Of a stretch of DNA of 64,000 nucleotides, positions 10,301 through 21,660 are shown one piece after another; within the stretch, counting starts at the first letter, position 1, and the number at the start of each line of letters is the position of its first letter. A program made the translations under genes and the position numbers. Under the pieces are notes generated by a model, which was not told where the DNA came from, searched no databases, and saw only the letters and a program-made list of their open reading frames with translations. The stretch comes from Lycorma delicatula. Taxonomy: Eukaryota; Arthropoda; Insecta; Hemiptera; Fulgoridae. The stretch lies in contig NC_134455.1 in NCBI RefSeq assembly GCF_047948215.1, positions 73,309,689-73,373,688 of the forward strand, written 5' to 3'.

Positions 10301-10893
10301 TCTGTGGGTGTGTCACAACTCCTCCTAAAGGGCTGGACTGGTTTTAATGAAATTTTGTGTGTGTGATTAAGTTGATTCGAGAATGGTTTAGATTCACAAT
10401 TTGATCCGATAGAAAATGTTTTTTTAGTTAATTTATTTATTTATGTGTTGTTGTTGATCTTGCGATGGTTAAGGTTCACAATTAAATCTAGTAGGCAGCG
10501 CTGCGATCGCGTTTTAGAATTTTTTTAATTTTTGGCATATCAGTCAGAACCGGTAGTTGGTGGTGCGATCGGATTCTAGGAAATCTTTTTGTTTTGTTGC
10601 TTTTTCGCATATCAGTTACTTGCGTGGTAGCTTATTGTTGTTATTACATTAAAATTCGTATTTTTAACTGTCTGCTGTGTTTAGAGAGTAGTTTGAATTA
10701 AATCCGATAGGTAGTGCTGTTGTTTTGCCATTTGGATTTATTTACCTTTTGACTTTTATAAAGTGAAAGGTTAAATTTTGTGAAGTTCCTAACGTTCATT
10801 GTTTTTAAGGTTTTATGAAACTTTCAATTGTGTTCATTTAATTTTTATGTATACTCAAATCTAGCAATAGCGAAGCATTGCCGAGTCTGCTAG
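10298..10893 (+). mobile_element. Possible Helitron-type non-autonomous element
   Basis: The block starts just after the microsatellite with 'ctcttctgtgggtgtgtcac', a phrase I associate with dispersed insect repeats. It ends with a GC-rich nested hairpin: 'gcaat'/'attgc' (10864-10868 with 10877-10881) inside 'ctagca'/'tgctag' (10861-10866 with 10888-10893), finishing in CTAG. A short 3' hairpin followed by a CTRR-type end is the usual Helitron terminus. No Rep or helicase coding is present. The class call is inference; a generic MITE or LINE tail is possible. Confidence 0.35.
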
Positions 10894-12569
10894 AATTGCG
10901 CGTTTATTGAGAATATTATTTATTTAAATAACGTTTTAAAGTGTAATTAAAAAATATACATTGTGCAAATTTGTATAATGCAGTATTGACGTGAGTATTT
11001 TACATGATTTTTCAAAAATACATTTTGTCAAGCTTGCGAAGAAAAGTAATGGATGAAGTGTCTTTTCAGACCCCCTCTTCATTGAATTAGATATACAATT
11101 TGATATTCCAAGCCCTCAAAAATGCAGGGAATATTAACTCTTAGTAGTTACAACTTTACTTTGCTCACCATAGGAACTGTTTCTAATACGAACATCATTA
11201 CTCCCAAATAATGAAACTCTCTTTTAAATTTCCTTTTACCTTTAAAAGCGAAAATATTTCTGTCTTTGATCCATTATCTGCGTCATAGTCATGAGAAAGA
11301 CAGAGAGAGGTAGTGCAAAGTTAAAACGTCTTTAATTTGAAATCAATCTGAAAATATATCAACATCTGTTGAAAAAAATTACGATGACGATTCATTTTTC
11401 TCTTGAATACTATAGAATACTTTTTGTTGGTTATTTAATGACGGTTTTAATATTTAAAATATCTCAAAATGCATTTATAATCGGTTATTTGTTAAACAGT
11501 TTACTCATATAACATGTACTTTTTTCTTTTTGGAGTCAGTTTAAGTGGAAAAATGTGTTTTCTTTCATTATTTTTTTTTTATATCCGTAGTCTTGTTTTT
11601 CAGATAAGCTTACTTGATGGGTGGGTATTAGTAGACAGTCCGTAAGATGCACACTCGCGTGTGACATTCTAAAAAAAAAAGGTTCACCAACTTTATATTC
11701 CCTCACACCGACTCCCCACTTAGTAGATCATCCTGCATCCTGTACATTCCCCTCTTAAGATAACCCCGTAAATACAGGGTCTCCCACCCTATCTTTTATA
11801 ATAACAATGCCGTTTTATAATCTTAAAAGTCCCAAACACTCCTCCTCTTTGGAATGTTTTCGGGAGGGAAATCGAGTTGGCATTTTTTTCAGTTTTTTTT
11901 TCTTTTTATAGCAGTTTTAATTCCATCCTTCCCTCTATAAGATAGCACGAATTTACTCTTTTGTCATTTCCTTAACTTATTTACATATTTCATAACGCAA
12001 TCTTATCGATTCACTATATTCTTTTAAATGAAGCAGTTATAATCAGTAATATATTTTTATAACTTTTGAATGTCAACTTTTTTTTTAATCATGGAAGTTG
12101 TCAACTTCTTAGGTATTGTAAACTTTGTGAACCTCTAATCTTCTGATCTAAAGGAGTTGAAAAAATTGATGAATTGATAAAAAACCTTTCGATAAGAAGA
12201 TAGTTTACAATCTACAGCAATGGGGGTCTGAAAAAAAAGTCTCATTAACACACTGAATTTTTATTGTTATATTTAACAGTTTGCTGAATGTATTTGATTA
12301 AAATTTTATTAAAATTATAAGATTCAAATTAGTAACATTTAGTACGGAAAACGTAATTAGAAATCCATTCAAAACTACAACTAGACACAAAGAAACTAAA
12401 TTAACAAAAAATTAAATACATAATGTGCATAACAAAATAGTAACCTTGTAATACGAATGAGTCAAAAACCTGAAGATTTTAAAAATGAAATAAAAAAAAT
12501 ATATATATATAATTTACTTAGGAATTACTTTAACAAGTAATTGCAGTATATATAGAATAATAAATTTAT
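10894..12569. other. AT-rich spacer
   Basis: No gene, RNA or clear repeat was recognised. Around 11640-11790 the sequence is a little more GC-rich with short homopolymers. Confidence 0.4.
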
Positions 12570-13230
12570 TGGTGTAACTTCATTTTTGAAATTATATCTC
12601 AAGTACAATCTGAAAAATGTCCTTCATTTTCTAAACATTGTTCCACAGCTGTTCCGCAGATTTCTCTTCGCTGATTGCATCATGTTGTCACGGATTGCTT
12701 TGATTTCTTCTTGCATGGAGGTTTTGAGTTCGTTAATGTTATCTAGATCTACCGATGAACACTCCGAATTTTAGACATACTCAAAGAAAATAATTGCATA
12801 CTGACAGGTCTGGAGAACATGCCGGTCATGCAGAATCTCCTCCTTTGGAAATCACATGGCCTGAAAACACATCTTTCGAACCACTACTATGAATGCTCTG
12901 GCTGTTGCTCTATATTACTGGAACCGTACCACATTGACGTCGGTTCCACGATGAAGCAGTTAGGAGCAAGGAAATTTTGTAATATCATTGTGTACTGGCC
13001 AGAATTAACTGTCACCAAATGCCCTTCCTTTTCGAAGAAGTAACGGTCTATCGTTCCAAAACTTGCCATGGTATACCAAATATTTGCACTTGAGAGTGTG
13101 AAGAGGACGGTTATAAGCTGCTTAACATTTCGTATCAGACTCTTAAAGAAAGTTTTGTTTGTTCCCTGCCCGATAAATAGCAGTTCACCGCTCTATTGTT
13201 ACTGAAATACTAAAGCCACAGCTATTTCGA
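12570..13230 (-). pseudogene. Mariner-family transposase relic 1
   Basis: On the minus strand the best block reads 'GTIDRYFFEKEGHLVTVNS' followed by 'YTMILQNFLAPN'. This is the core of an insect mariner-type DDE transposase just before its second catalytic Asp. Upstream, 'AGNKQNF' and 'PLHTLKC' fit the preceding family segment. Downstream, after frame changes, pieces such as 'VFIGRS' and a C-terminal stretch ending near 12570 follow the usual order. Several stops and frameshifts are present, the usual second-Asp QDGA-type motif is destroyed, and the N-terminal helix-turn-helix region is not readable. Terminal inverted repeats were not located. Confidence 0.7.
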
Positions 13231-13699
13231 TGCCCTCCTAGACATCAGGGTTCCCAACTTATTTTGGTTTAAAATTTATCAGACTCCCGTGACTCACTCT
13301 GAAAAATAGTACATGTTATACTTTGGCGTAAGGAAAATCTGAAGAAAATATTCTATTGTTTGAGATATGGAAGATATTTAGAAAGAAATATAGATAATAT
13401 TCAAAACTTACTTTTAAAAGAAATAAGTTTTAGTTTCTGTAAATCAAGAAGAGTATATTTTTACCACCAGTTTTCTTTTCACCCAGTACATAACGAAAAC
13501 GTAATTAAGTAAACTTTAAATACATATTATTTGAAACTCCTTATTTGTAAATGTTTATATAATAGTTACCGTGTTGGAAATCATCTGTGCTGCTCCTGTA
13601 ATAACTGAAATTAACTGAGTGATTATGAATGACCTTCTGAACTATAAATAGAAAAGTCGAACCGTTTTTCGTACTTAAAAGTGTTAAATGCTTAAAAAG

Positions 13700-14430
13700 G
13701 CCTTCATGCGGCTGTGTCGAGATTACAAGAGATAATTCTTTAACCTATCCCAACTTGAATCTGTAGTCTTATCAGTTACCATTCCACAATCCATCTTCTT
13801 CATATCTTTCTCATGGGTTTTCACGGTCCTTCTTGCCTTCTTCAACCTGTTACTCCCATATCTTCTTGGAAGTCTCTCATTCCACATCCATTTCGGATGC
13901 AATTTCTTTGCTTTCCAAATGTGAGGTGTAATATATTCACGACAGATTTTAAATTAATTGAACATTGTGTGCTGTCTTTCTTTTCAAGAATTTGAGATAT
14001 TGCATTTCTTCCGCTTCCTAAATGCTTCAATCTATTTTCTTTTGATCTCCAGAATTCGTTTGAATACAGCAGTTTTGTAATGTATGTATATTTAAATACG
14101 CCATCTTTTGTCTACACTCATTTTTCTCATATTCAGCAAACCTTTAGTCTAATCTGAACACATCAATTCTATTGTTTATTTATTCTTCCATTCTAACATA
14201 AGCACCCCGATTTCTAAAGCTTCTATTCTACAGTAAAATCTATTGATCCTCAACAGAAATAATGTAAACTTTTATCTGTCAATTTGTCATCACTTTGTCT
14301 TACGTAGATCTTTCAGATCTTTTTCATTTCCAGCTCATTTTCCAAATTCTTAGGTTATGTTTCAAATTTATTTATGATTTTGCTACATGCAGCATGTTAT
14401 CCACATACGACGTCAGCTTTGAGATCTATA
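13700..14430 (-). pseudogene. Degenerate LINE C-terminal region (minus strand)
   Basis: Minus-strand reading gives, in order, a likely decayed palm motif C ('TSYVDNMLHVAKS' in place of a YADD motif) and a thumb-like region with many stops. Next comes 'TKLLYSNEFWRSKENRLKHL', matching the 'LLYGSE.W...E.RL' block of many LINE pol proteins. A basic tail follows with 'ERLPRRYGSNRLKKARRTVK', which resembles the arginine-rich segment near the pol C-terminus. At least three frames must be joined. The match is by motif order and not by one long frame, so a moderate confidence is given. Clade not assigned. Confidence 0.45.
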
Positions 14431-15520
14431 CTCTACGTCAAAAAATTCCCAAGGTAAATTTCTTTACCCTTGTATTTACATTTTTCATAACATTACCGTT
14501 CTTTCTGATTAAAGAATAATCTATTTGGGATTGTGTGACTACATCGAATAATGCAATTGATATTTTCATCAAATGATTATATGTTTTGTAAAGATTAAAA
14601 GAAATAACAGTGTTATAATTTACTGTACTATGCCGTATATTAACGTGGATATCGATCGCTTTTAATTCAAAACAACCAAAATTATTAATATAAGTAAAGT
14701 AATTTTCAGAATGTTTTGAAGCAATTCCTAAATATATCATCGTTTTGTAATATAAGCTCATAATTTGTAATTTCTCGTAAAAAAAAAACGTTTGTATGCA
14801 AAAGTCTGAAATTGTTTTTTTTTAAATATTTGGTAAGGGAAGTTTTTTTTTGTTTAGAATTTATTGTATTATGAATTTATTTGTAAAATATTTTATGGTG
14901 GCAGATAAATTATTCATTAATTCATCCAGTGTATATGTCAAAATAAAATAAGCTTTTTCATTTGATACCTGTATCTAAAGTAATATACTTTTAAAATATA
15001 ATTAATAGTTATCCACTAATTTAAATGTCCTTTTTATTTATTAACAAGTAGACAGTTAGTTCAGAATTGCCCTTGAAATACATCCTAAATAGGTAAATGT
15101 TTATAGAAAATAACTCAAACAATAATAACAGTATCACACCTCGTTTCGTGGTACTGCTGCTATAAGTATAATTTTCTTATTGCTAATAAGTTTTATTTGA
15201 CGTAGTTGATGTATTGACTAATAGTTTTTATATATATATTTTTTTATATAAATAATCTTATTAGATAAGAAGAATCTTATTCTCTTATCCTATAAGGTAC
15301 AAATTAAGGTAAAACTACGATGCCTTAAAAACAGTCCAAATTTGTAACTCATAAAATAAACTCTTTAATTCCTTTATACGTTATTAAAGGATGTTATTTT
15401 GTTTTATCTACAGAAGCTATTTTCTTGAGTTGCACATCCTTGTTTTGTACAGTTACAATCATTCATCAGAAATAGAGTGTATTTAAAAATTATTTTTTGA
15501 TTCTGAAGCAATCTCAATAA
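14431..15520. other. AT-rich spacer
   Basis: Mostly A/T-rich. A 107-codon minus-strand open stretch at 14438-14761 has no recognisable domain and may be chance or the unreadable 5' part of the adjoining LINE. Confidence 0.35.
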
Positions 15521-15525
15521 TTTAA

Positions 15526-15685
15526 GGTTTTTTTTAACTTCCTGGTTCACTGTTAGGTATTGCTTCAGAGGATGAGATGAATCATTGATTTGTAGCGTGT
15601 GCGAAAATGCCATGCCTGACCGGGATTTGAACCCGGTACTTCCAGATGAAAGGCCGTGACGTTATCACTTGTTAGTAAGGTTACG
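15526..15685 (-). mobile_element. tRNA-derived SINE, left member of inverted pair
   Basis: Read on the minus strand it has a tRNA-like head ('ggcctttcatctggaagtac' then a B-box-like 'gggttcaaatccc'). A body shared with the right copy follows ('caggcatggcattttcgcac', 'gctacaaat', 'catctcatcctctgaagca'), and it ends in an A-rich tail near 15526-15535. The 5' part of the head is more diverged than in the right copy. The acceptor-stem halves do not pair, which argues against a true tRNA gene. Confidence 0.8.
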
Positions 15686-15689
15686 TTAC

Positions 15690-15841
15690 TGACCTCCGTG
15701 GCGCGAGTGGTAGCATCTCGGCCTTTCATCCGGAGGTCCCGGGTTCAAATTCCGGTCAGGCATGGCATTTTCACACACGCTACAAATCATTCATCTCATC
15801 CTCTGAAGCACCAAACGGTGGACCCGGCGGTTAAAAAAAAA
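15690..15841 (+). mobile_element. tRNA-derived SINE, right member of inverted pair
   Basis: The head starts 'gacctccgtggcgcgagtgg' (A-box region). It continues through an anticodon-loop-like 'cctttcat' and carries a B-box 'ggttcaaattcc' at 15742-15753. The body 'caggcatggcattttcacac' and 'catctcatcctctgaagca' precedes a tail of nine A (15833-15841). The head resembles tRNA-Glu around the anticodon (TTC). Pol III transcription from the internal A and B boxes is expected for the family. It shares at least 90 bases with the left copy in opposite orientation. Confidence 0.85.
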
Positions 15842-16506
15842 GTAAGGATACGTAGGGTTATTTTAAACTATACATTCTTTAACAGTTTTCACACGAACTT
15901 CTGCTGGTATTTATTTATTTTTTTAATTTCTATTCCTCTGTACTTATTTTAAAATTAAAATTCATTAATTTAAAAACTGTGAATCCCAATTATCACGGAT
16001 TATTCCTGGTTTCAACCGCGGATTTTTAAACCCGGGATTATTTCCGGTTTTCTCTTTGTTTTCCTCTGTTTCTAATAATTCAATGCAAATTTTACTTTAA
16101 TTACTAATTTTGGGAATTTTTTATTTATTTTTAATTTGTACTGCAAATAATGTATTATATAGACACATTACGTTGATTAATTTTTTCCATAACTTTATTT
16201 AGCACTAGATATTTAAATATCCCATTTTTAAATTGGCTCCATTAAAAAAAAAAATAGATGAGATGGGAAGGTCTGCATATCTGTCAGTCGACTAAACGCA
16301 TATTTTGTGGATTCACTTATTCATTTTAATTTAAATGAACGAATATATTTTTTTATTTGTAATCTTTTGTTGAATGTTAAAATATTAAAATAATGAATTA
16401 GTTTTATTTTGATGGTATATCAAGTAATAAAAAAAGATAAAAGTAAACCTGGTGCTATATATTTTTCCCATTGATTGCCGATGTACTGAATCTGTTACTT
16501 GATTTT
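15842..16506. other. AT-rich spacer
   Basis: No gene or element is supported between the SINE pair and the next LINE. Confidence 0.4.
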
Positions 16507-16513
16507 ACAGTTT

Positions 16514-16526
16514 ATACAACTCTTTA
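16514..16526. repeat. Target-site duplication, left copy
   Basis: 'atacaactcttta' matches 'atacaactgttta' at 17540-17552 in 12 of 13 positions and flanks the LINE exactly at its start. Confidence 0.75.
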
Positions 16527-17539
16527 CAGTTGTATAAACTGTACAGAAATAGAAGAACAATTCCTAACATGTACAGGAACCAAACAGCAACAGTAATAAT
16601 TGAAGAACATAAGAAAGAAGCCGTAATAAGAAAGGGAGTCCGACAAGGATGTTCCCTATTTCCGTTACTTTTTAATCTTTACATGGAACTGGCAGTTAAT
16701 GATGTTAAAGAACAATTAAGATTCGGAGTAACAGTACAAGGTGAAAAGATAAAGATGCTACGATTTGCTGATAATATAGTAATTCTAGCCGAGAGTAAAA
16801 GGATTTAGAAGAAACAATGAACGGCATAGATGAAGTTCTACGCAAGAACTATCGCATGAAAATAAACAAGAACAAAACAAAAGTAATGAAATGTATTAGA
16901 AATAACAAAGATGGACCACTGAATGTGAAAATAGGAGGAGAAAAGATTATGGAGGTAGAAGAATTTTGTTATTTGGGAAGTAGAATTACTAAAGATGGAC
17001 GAAGCAGGAGCGATATAAAATGCCGAATAGCACAAACGAAACGAGCCTTCAGTAAGAAATATAATTTGTTTACATCAAAAATAAATTTAAATGTCAGGAA
17101 AAGATTTTTGAAAGTATATATTTGGAGCGTCGCTTTATATGGAAGTGAAAGTTGGACAATCGGAGTATCTGAGAAAAAAAGATTAAAAGCTTTTGAAATG
17201 TGGTGCTATAGGAGAATGTTAAAAATCAGATGGGTGGATAAAGTGACAAATGAAGAGGTATTGCGGCAAATAGATGAAGAAAGAAGCATTTGGAAAAATA
17301 TAGTTAAAAGAAGAGACAGACTTATAGGCCACATACTAACGCATCCTGGAATAGTCGCTTTAATATTGGAAGGACGGGTAGAAGGAAAAAATTGTGTAGG
17401 CAGGCCACATTTGGAATATGTAAAACAAATTGTTAGGGATGTAGGATGTAGAGGGTATACTGAAATGAAACGACTAGCACTAGATAGGGAATCTTGGAGA
17501 GCTGTATCAAATCAGTCAAATGACTGAAGACAAAAAAAA
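16527..17539 (+). mobile_element. 5'-truncated LINE insertion with TSD
   Basis: A LINE 3' portion of about 1 kb bounded by a 13-bp imperfect target-site duplication and a poly(A) run that starts at 17532. The 3' UTR is only a few bases: the stop at 17525-17527 is followed by 'agac' and then A. Severe 5' truncation, a poly(A) tail and a TSD are the signature of target-primed reverse transcription. One TSD mismatch and two coding lesions suggest a moderately old insertion. Confidence 0.85.
16528..17527 (+). pseudogene. LINE reverse transcriptase, C-terminal two-thirds
   Basis: The reading starts inside the RT domain with a palm motif B region 'KGVRQGCSLFPLLFNLYME'. Motif C is 'MLRFADNIVILAES', with FADN at 16764-16775 replacing the catalytic FADD. 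A one-step frameshift near 16800-16815 moves the reading to 'DLEETMNGIDEVLRKNYRM', then 'EEFCYLGSRITKDGRSRSD' and 'VALYGSESWTIGVSEKKRL'. It runs on to 'EMWCYRRMLKIRWVDKVTN' and ends 'LALDRESWRAVSNQSND'. Apart from the shift, the last 236 codons are open, so this is the best preserved coding block among the LINEs here. The Asp-to-Asn change and the shift make it non-functional. Clade not assigned; the C-terminus is of the common invertebrate type lacking a CCHC knuckle. Confidence 0.85.
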
Positions 17540-17552
17540 ATACAACTGTTTA
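17540..17552. repeat. Target-site duplication, right copy
   Basis: 'atacaactgttta' immediately after the LINE poly(A), matching 16514-16526 in 12 of 13 bases. The first base could equally belong to the A tail. Confidence 0.75.
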
Positions 17553-18849
17553 TTCTTACCTCTTTAATAGTTTATTGTTTGAGTGCATTCTTCTACGGAT
17601 CATATTTTTTGACCTATTACTTTAAATTACGTATATTTATTTGTATAGTCATCCAGCTGATGACAAAATTTTAAAATTTTTTCGTTTATTCAGTTTAAAT
17701 ATAAATAACGAATTTTGTATAATGGCATGTTTTTGTAATCTCTATATCAGTTAAAAAAAAAGAATCTTTTCAAGAGATTTTTTTTATTTTATAATTACAT
17801 CGACTTGTATCATTTTTTATTGCTTGTCAGTGCGAAGAGAATAAGATTTGCAATAATTTTCTTGCTGTTAACTGGAACAGCATATTTGTAATGATTTTTC
17901 ATAAAATTTTCTTTTTCAAAATGGCGGTTGCTGACCTCAAAATCGGAGGTAATGGTGGGGTGAGAAAAGTTTGCCGCAGGAGAAAAGTTTCGCTGGCAGG
18001 ACAAATTGGTACACATCCGTGGTCTCTCTACATTCCGAGCACGACCCACCATTTTTAGTCTGTGTCATTGCGGCTAAACATTAGATATTTCTCATTTTCA
18101 TTTTTCACTCCATCTGTAAGTCTAACCGGAGACAGGTGAATTTTTTTTATGGTTTTTCTTGTTTACTCAAGGATTCGGTTGTCCTTTTTTTTTTTACTAA
18201 AACACATACGCTTACACACAGGAGTTTAAGTTAATGTAGAAATATCACCTCGACTAATGAGTAAATCCGTTTTCCTAAAGAGCGTTTGCAATATTGATAA
18301 TACAATAGAATTACTTTGGCTTTGGTTCAACCTTTCAAGATTTCTTGTGTTCGATAATTCCGTTTTTAGTAAACATTCCATTTAGGAATTCATTTTATTT
18401 ACACTTCGGAATTAATTAAATTAAATCCAAAAAAAATGAGGATTTATATTTGAAAATTTTTAACCGAAATGAATCCCAAATTATAAAATAAAGCTTTTAA
18501 TTCAAATTTTCAACTTCATTTAAACTTGTTACAAACGCTTGATTACATAAACTATCGTTGTTAAATTTGTAATTTGAATCTAAAAAGGGTAATTAATTGA
18601 ATTTGCTTTACAGATCGAATGGTTTTTATATTTTTTGTTCTGATCTGAAATTGTTAAACGTGGGCATTATGTTTGTATTAAATAATGAGCCAGATTGTTT
18701 TGGTGAGCTAGTACAGGCAATGGAGGGTGCTGCGCTTGCAAGCCATCCATTGTGCTTCTGACCTTTCGGTGCTTGGAATAAAGTTGTTACAGTATTGAAA
18801 TTATGAAAATTTGTGATCAGTTAAGATTTTTTAAAATTATTAACTAATG

Positions 18850-18852
<3 letters not shown>
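17553..18852. other. Spacer with unclassified moderately GC block
   Basis: Mostly AT-rich. A block around 17920-18060 ('caaaatggcggttgctgacc', 'gagcacgacccaccattttt') is less AT-rich and has an 80-codon minus-strand open stretch with no known domain. Around 18690-18780 another GC-richer piece contains 'caatgga'/'tccattg' inverted arms. Neither was identified. Confidence 0.35.

Positions 18853-18894
<42 letters not shown>
18853..18894. repeat. (TA)n microsatellite
   Basis: About 42 bases of pure TA. Confidence 0.95.
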
Positions 18895-18898
<4 letters not shown>

Positions 18899-20639
18899 TA
18901 TTTAATACGAAGGGTCTATATCTGTCGAACTCCTTTCGCTTCCCTACACCCAACAAGAGGGCTTCACTTTCTAAGGGTAAACTGACGTAGTCATCCAGTA
19001 ACAACAGATGTCATAAGGTTGGGTGAATATTAGAAGGCCAATATTAAAAGAATTAATCGTATTTAATAGATTTTATTTAATTCGTTTTCTATTATACTTA
19101 AGTAAAATTAATTTTCTGAAAATCTTCATAAAAATTTAAAAATGATGAAAAGTAATGTACGGGGTAGAATTGAAACATTTTTAGATAGAAAAATAATTTT
19201 TTTTTTTTTATCTATTCCACTTTAAAGTTTAAACCAAGTTTTGAAGACCTGAACTGATGGTCGATCGATATCAGAATCTTATTTTGCTTCATTTATTTTT
19301 GATTATTTAATTTAACTCATTTCAAATTTAAACGATAAAAAATTGTATTACATATATTTTACGTATATATATTCAAATAGTTTTATCTACCGAGTGAAAT
19401 CTTTATCTAATCTTAGAATAATATTAATAATATTTCCATAAAATCGCGTGGTTCGATTGTATCTTATGGGTCTAAATATGTCATTATATTCTACTGCGTT
19501 TATCCCTTATTAATAATTACACTGAGTGTGTAGTTTTCTATAAATAGTTGATTAATGTCCATGATTCGAATCGTTTATTCCAGTTTTAATTACTGTAATT
19601 TTCATTGTATTATTATTATTATTATTATTATTACGTTATTCCATCGTCTTCTAAGTTAGTTAATGGTTTGTTGTTAGATTCTTAAAGCATTTAAACAAAT
19701 TTAGAAATTAAAAAACCGAAGCGTATGGGTTTTGATTTCTTTGATTGCTAATTAGATGAAATTTGACAAATAGTAATGTCAAATAATTTATACATTCAAC
19801 AGAATAAAAAAACACATAATTTTTTTGAAATTTTATTAGTGAACTGCATTTTTTTATCCTTTGAATGTTCAAGAATATTTCATTTTGTACCTAATTAATT
19901 TCAGCAGAACCTTTTTAGGTTTTTATTAAATCCTTAGCATCACGAGGTATGTATCTGTTAATAAGTTATGTCACACTTGGATTACTAACGGATGAAATTT
20001 ATTACCTGTTAATTATACGATAACACGATTGATTCTACTTCATTAAAATCTTTTGGGTATTATTTACTAGATTTGATTGTGATAGCAAATAAACTGTTAT
20101 GTTAAGGATAAACGATAAATGATTTAAAAAACCAAGATGTAAAAGAACAAAAAAAAAATAATAAATTTCTCTTACAAAAAGCAAAACAGAAATTATAATG
20201 AATCAAAAATCTTAATAAATTTCTACTAAATATTTTTTTTTTCTTTTACAGATTTCATACAGTTATAACTGACATATGAAACTCGATTTTGTTAGGAATT
20301 AATTTTTTTTATAATTAAAATTTGTTTAATTTCTATAAAAAATTAATAGAGAATAAATTTTTAAAACACTGTGGTTAAGTGTAAAAAAAAAGATTTAAAA
20401 CAAAAATTATTTATCCGATATAAACAATGAGTACTGTTGCACTAAGTTCATGGGGAAGAGTCAAGCAGTCGGTAATTGTACTCAAAACTTCTCGACATTG
20501 TTGTCTTTTTTCAAGGATAATCGTAAAAAATGATTATAGAATATTTTATTTAATTTAGCGATTGAACTGGTACAAAGATGAGACAAATACAAATCGGACT
20601 TTTGTTTTTAACATTTATTAGTACAGTATAAAAACACAA
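18895..20639. other. AT-rich spacer with (ATT)n
   Basis: No gene is supported. A short (ATT)n microsatellite lies at 19608-19634. Confidence 0.5.
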
Positions 20640-21660
20640 AACCCATTTATGGTTTTTGTACTTAATCTTACGTAAGTTTTAGCCATTTTCTCAACGTGTG
20701 AAGGGAGCTTGCTTTCATAAAAAGAACGTGTCGAGACGTGAATTAAGGAAGTGTCAAGAGTCAATTGGGCATTAACTCCTTTACTTTGTTGTCGCTTTGG
20801 AATCGATGACCTCCCAGTGCCGCCTTCAATAGCTCGAATATAAAGTAATCGCAGGGGGATAAATCTGTACTGTTCTAAGGTTTCCAGTAGATTTTTTCAG
20901 GTTCCCCGCAATAACTAAAGGTTGTGCAAGACGTTTTTGAGAAGGAGAATCACATCTCTGATTGACTGACTGCACCTTTCGTTCCTTTATGCGGTTTTCA
21001 TTTTGTCCGCGAGCAGGCAGTAGTACACAACATTCACAGTGTGGCGACGTTCGTGGAGAAAGTAGAAGAGCATACTCTTTCTAGTACAAAAAGAAATTTA
21101 CGAGGACTTCTTCAGCTGAATTGCTTTTACAGGGCAAAAATTTCCCTCCTATTCTATTCGCCGATTTCAACTCGAGATTTCGGTATTGATGGACCAACGT
21201 TTTATCACATGTGACTGCTTGATGCGAAAAATTATTTCCCTTTCGTAATAGATTCGTAATTTCCTGTCTGGGCTGTTTCTAGTTGGGTGAAAAGCCTTGA
21301 AACCCGCCTAGCACAGACTTTGCGAACTCCAAGGTCCTTCGTGATAATGGAACGGGAACTTACCCGACTAATATCTACATCCAAAGCAATTTCAACAACC
21401 GTAACGTGTCAGTTGTCTTCACTGAGGCCACGAATCAATCAAATATTGTCATCCAACCCTTTTGCCCTTCAACAGGTATTATGATTCTTATTTTCTACAG
21501 TTTCACGTTTTCTTTTAAATTTGATGTCCCAGTTATAGGGCTGGGTGCATGAAAAGTTCAAATCCCAAAATTTCGCAGGTAGTTTAGCCAAAATTTCGGA
21601 AAATTTGACGACCTCAATCGAAAAAACTACTCAATAATACTTTGCTCAACCGACATTGAA
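20640..21660 (-). pseudogene. Mariner-family transposase relic 2
   Basis: Minus-strand reading from 21655 gives an N-terminal piece starting 'MSVEQSIIE' and then the second DNA-binding half. The clearest stretch is 'HVTVVEIALDVDISRVSS' followed by 'IITKDLGVRKVCARRVSRLF'. This closely fits the segment just before the first catalytic Asp in SETMAR/mariner-type transposases. Near the other end 'LSPCDYFIFELLKAALGGHR' carries the third catalytic Asp of the DD34D triad in its usual context. The middle is broken by stops and shifts, and the first and second Asp are not legible. Total length is about right for a roughly 345-residue transposase. Inverted termini were not found. Confidence 0.75.

Noticed and set aside
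14438..14761. 107-codon minus-strand protein
   Set aside because: A/T-driven composition and no motif; at best unreadable LINE sequence.
15599..15770. Two tRNA genes
   Set aside because: Acceptor stems do not pair, and the sequence continues into a shared body and A-tail, so they are SINEs.
17810..18052. 80-codon minus-strand protein
   Set aside because: No recognised domain and no splice or promoter context; left as an unclassified GC block.
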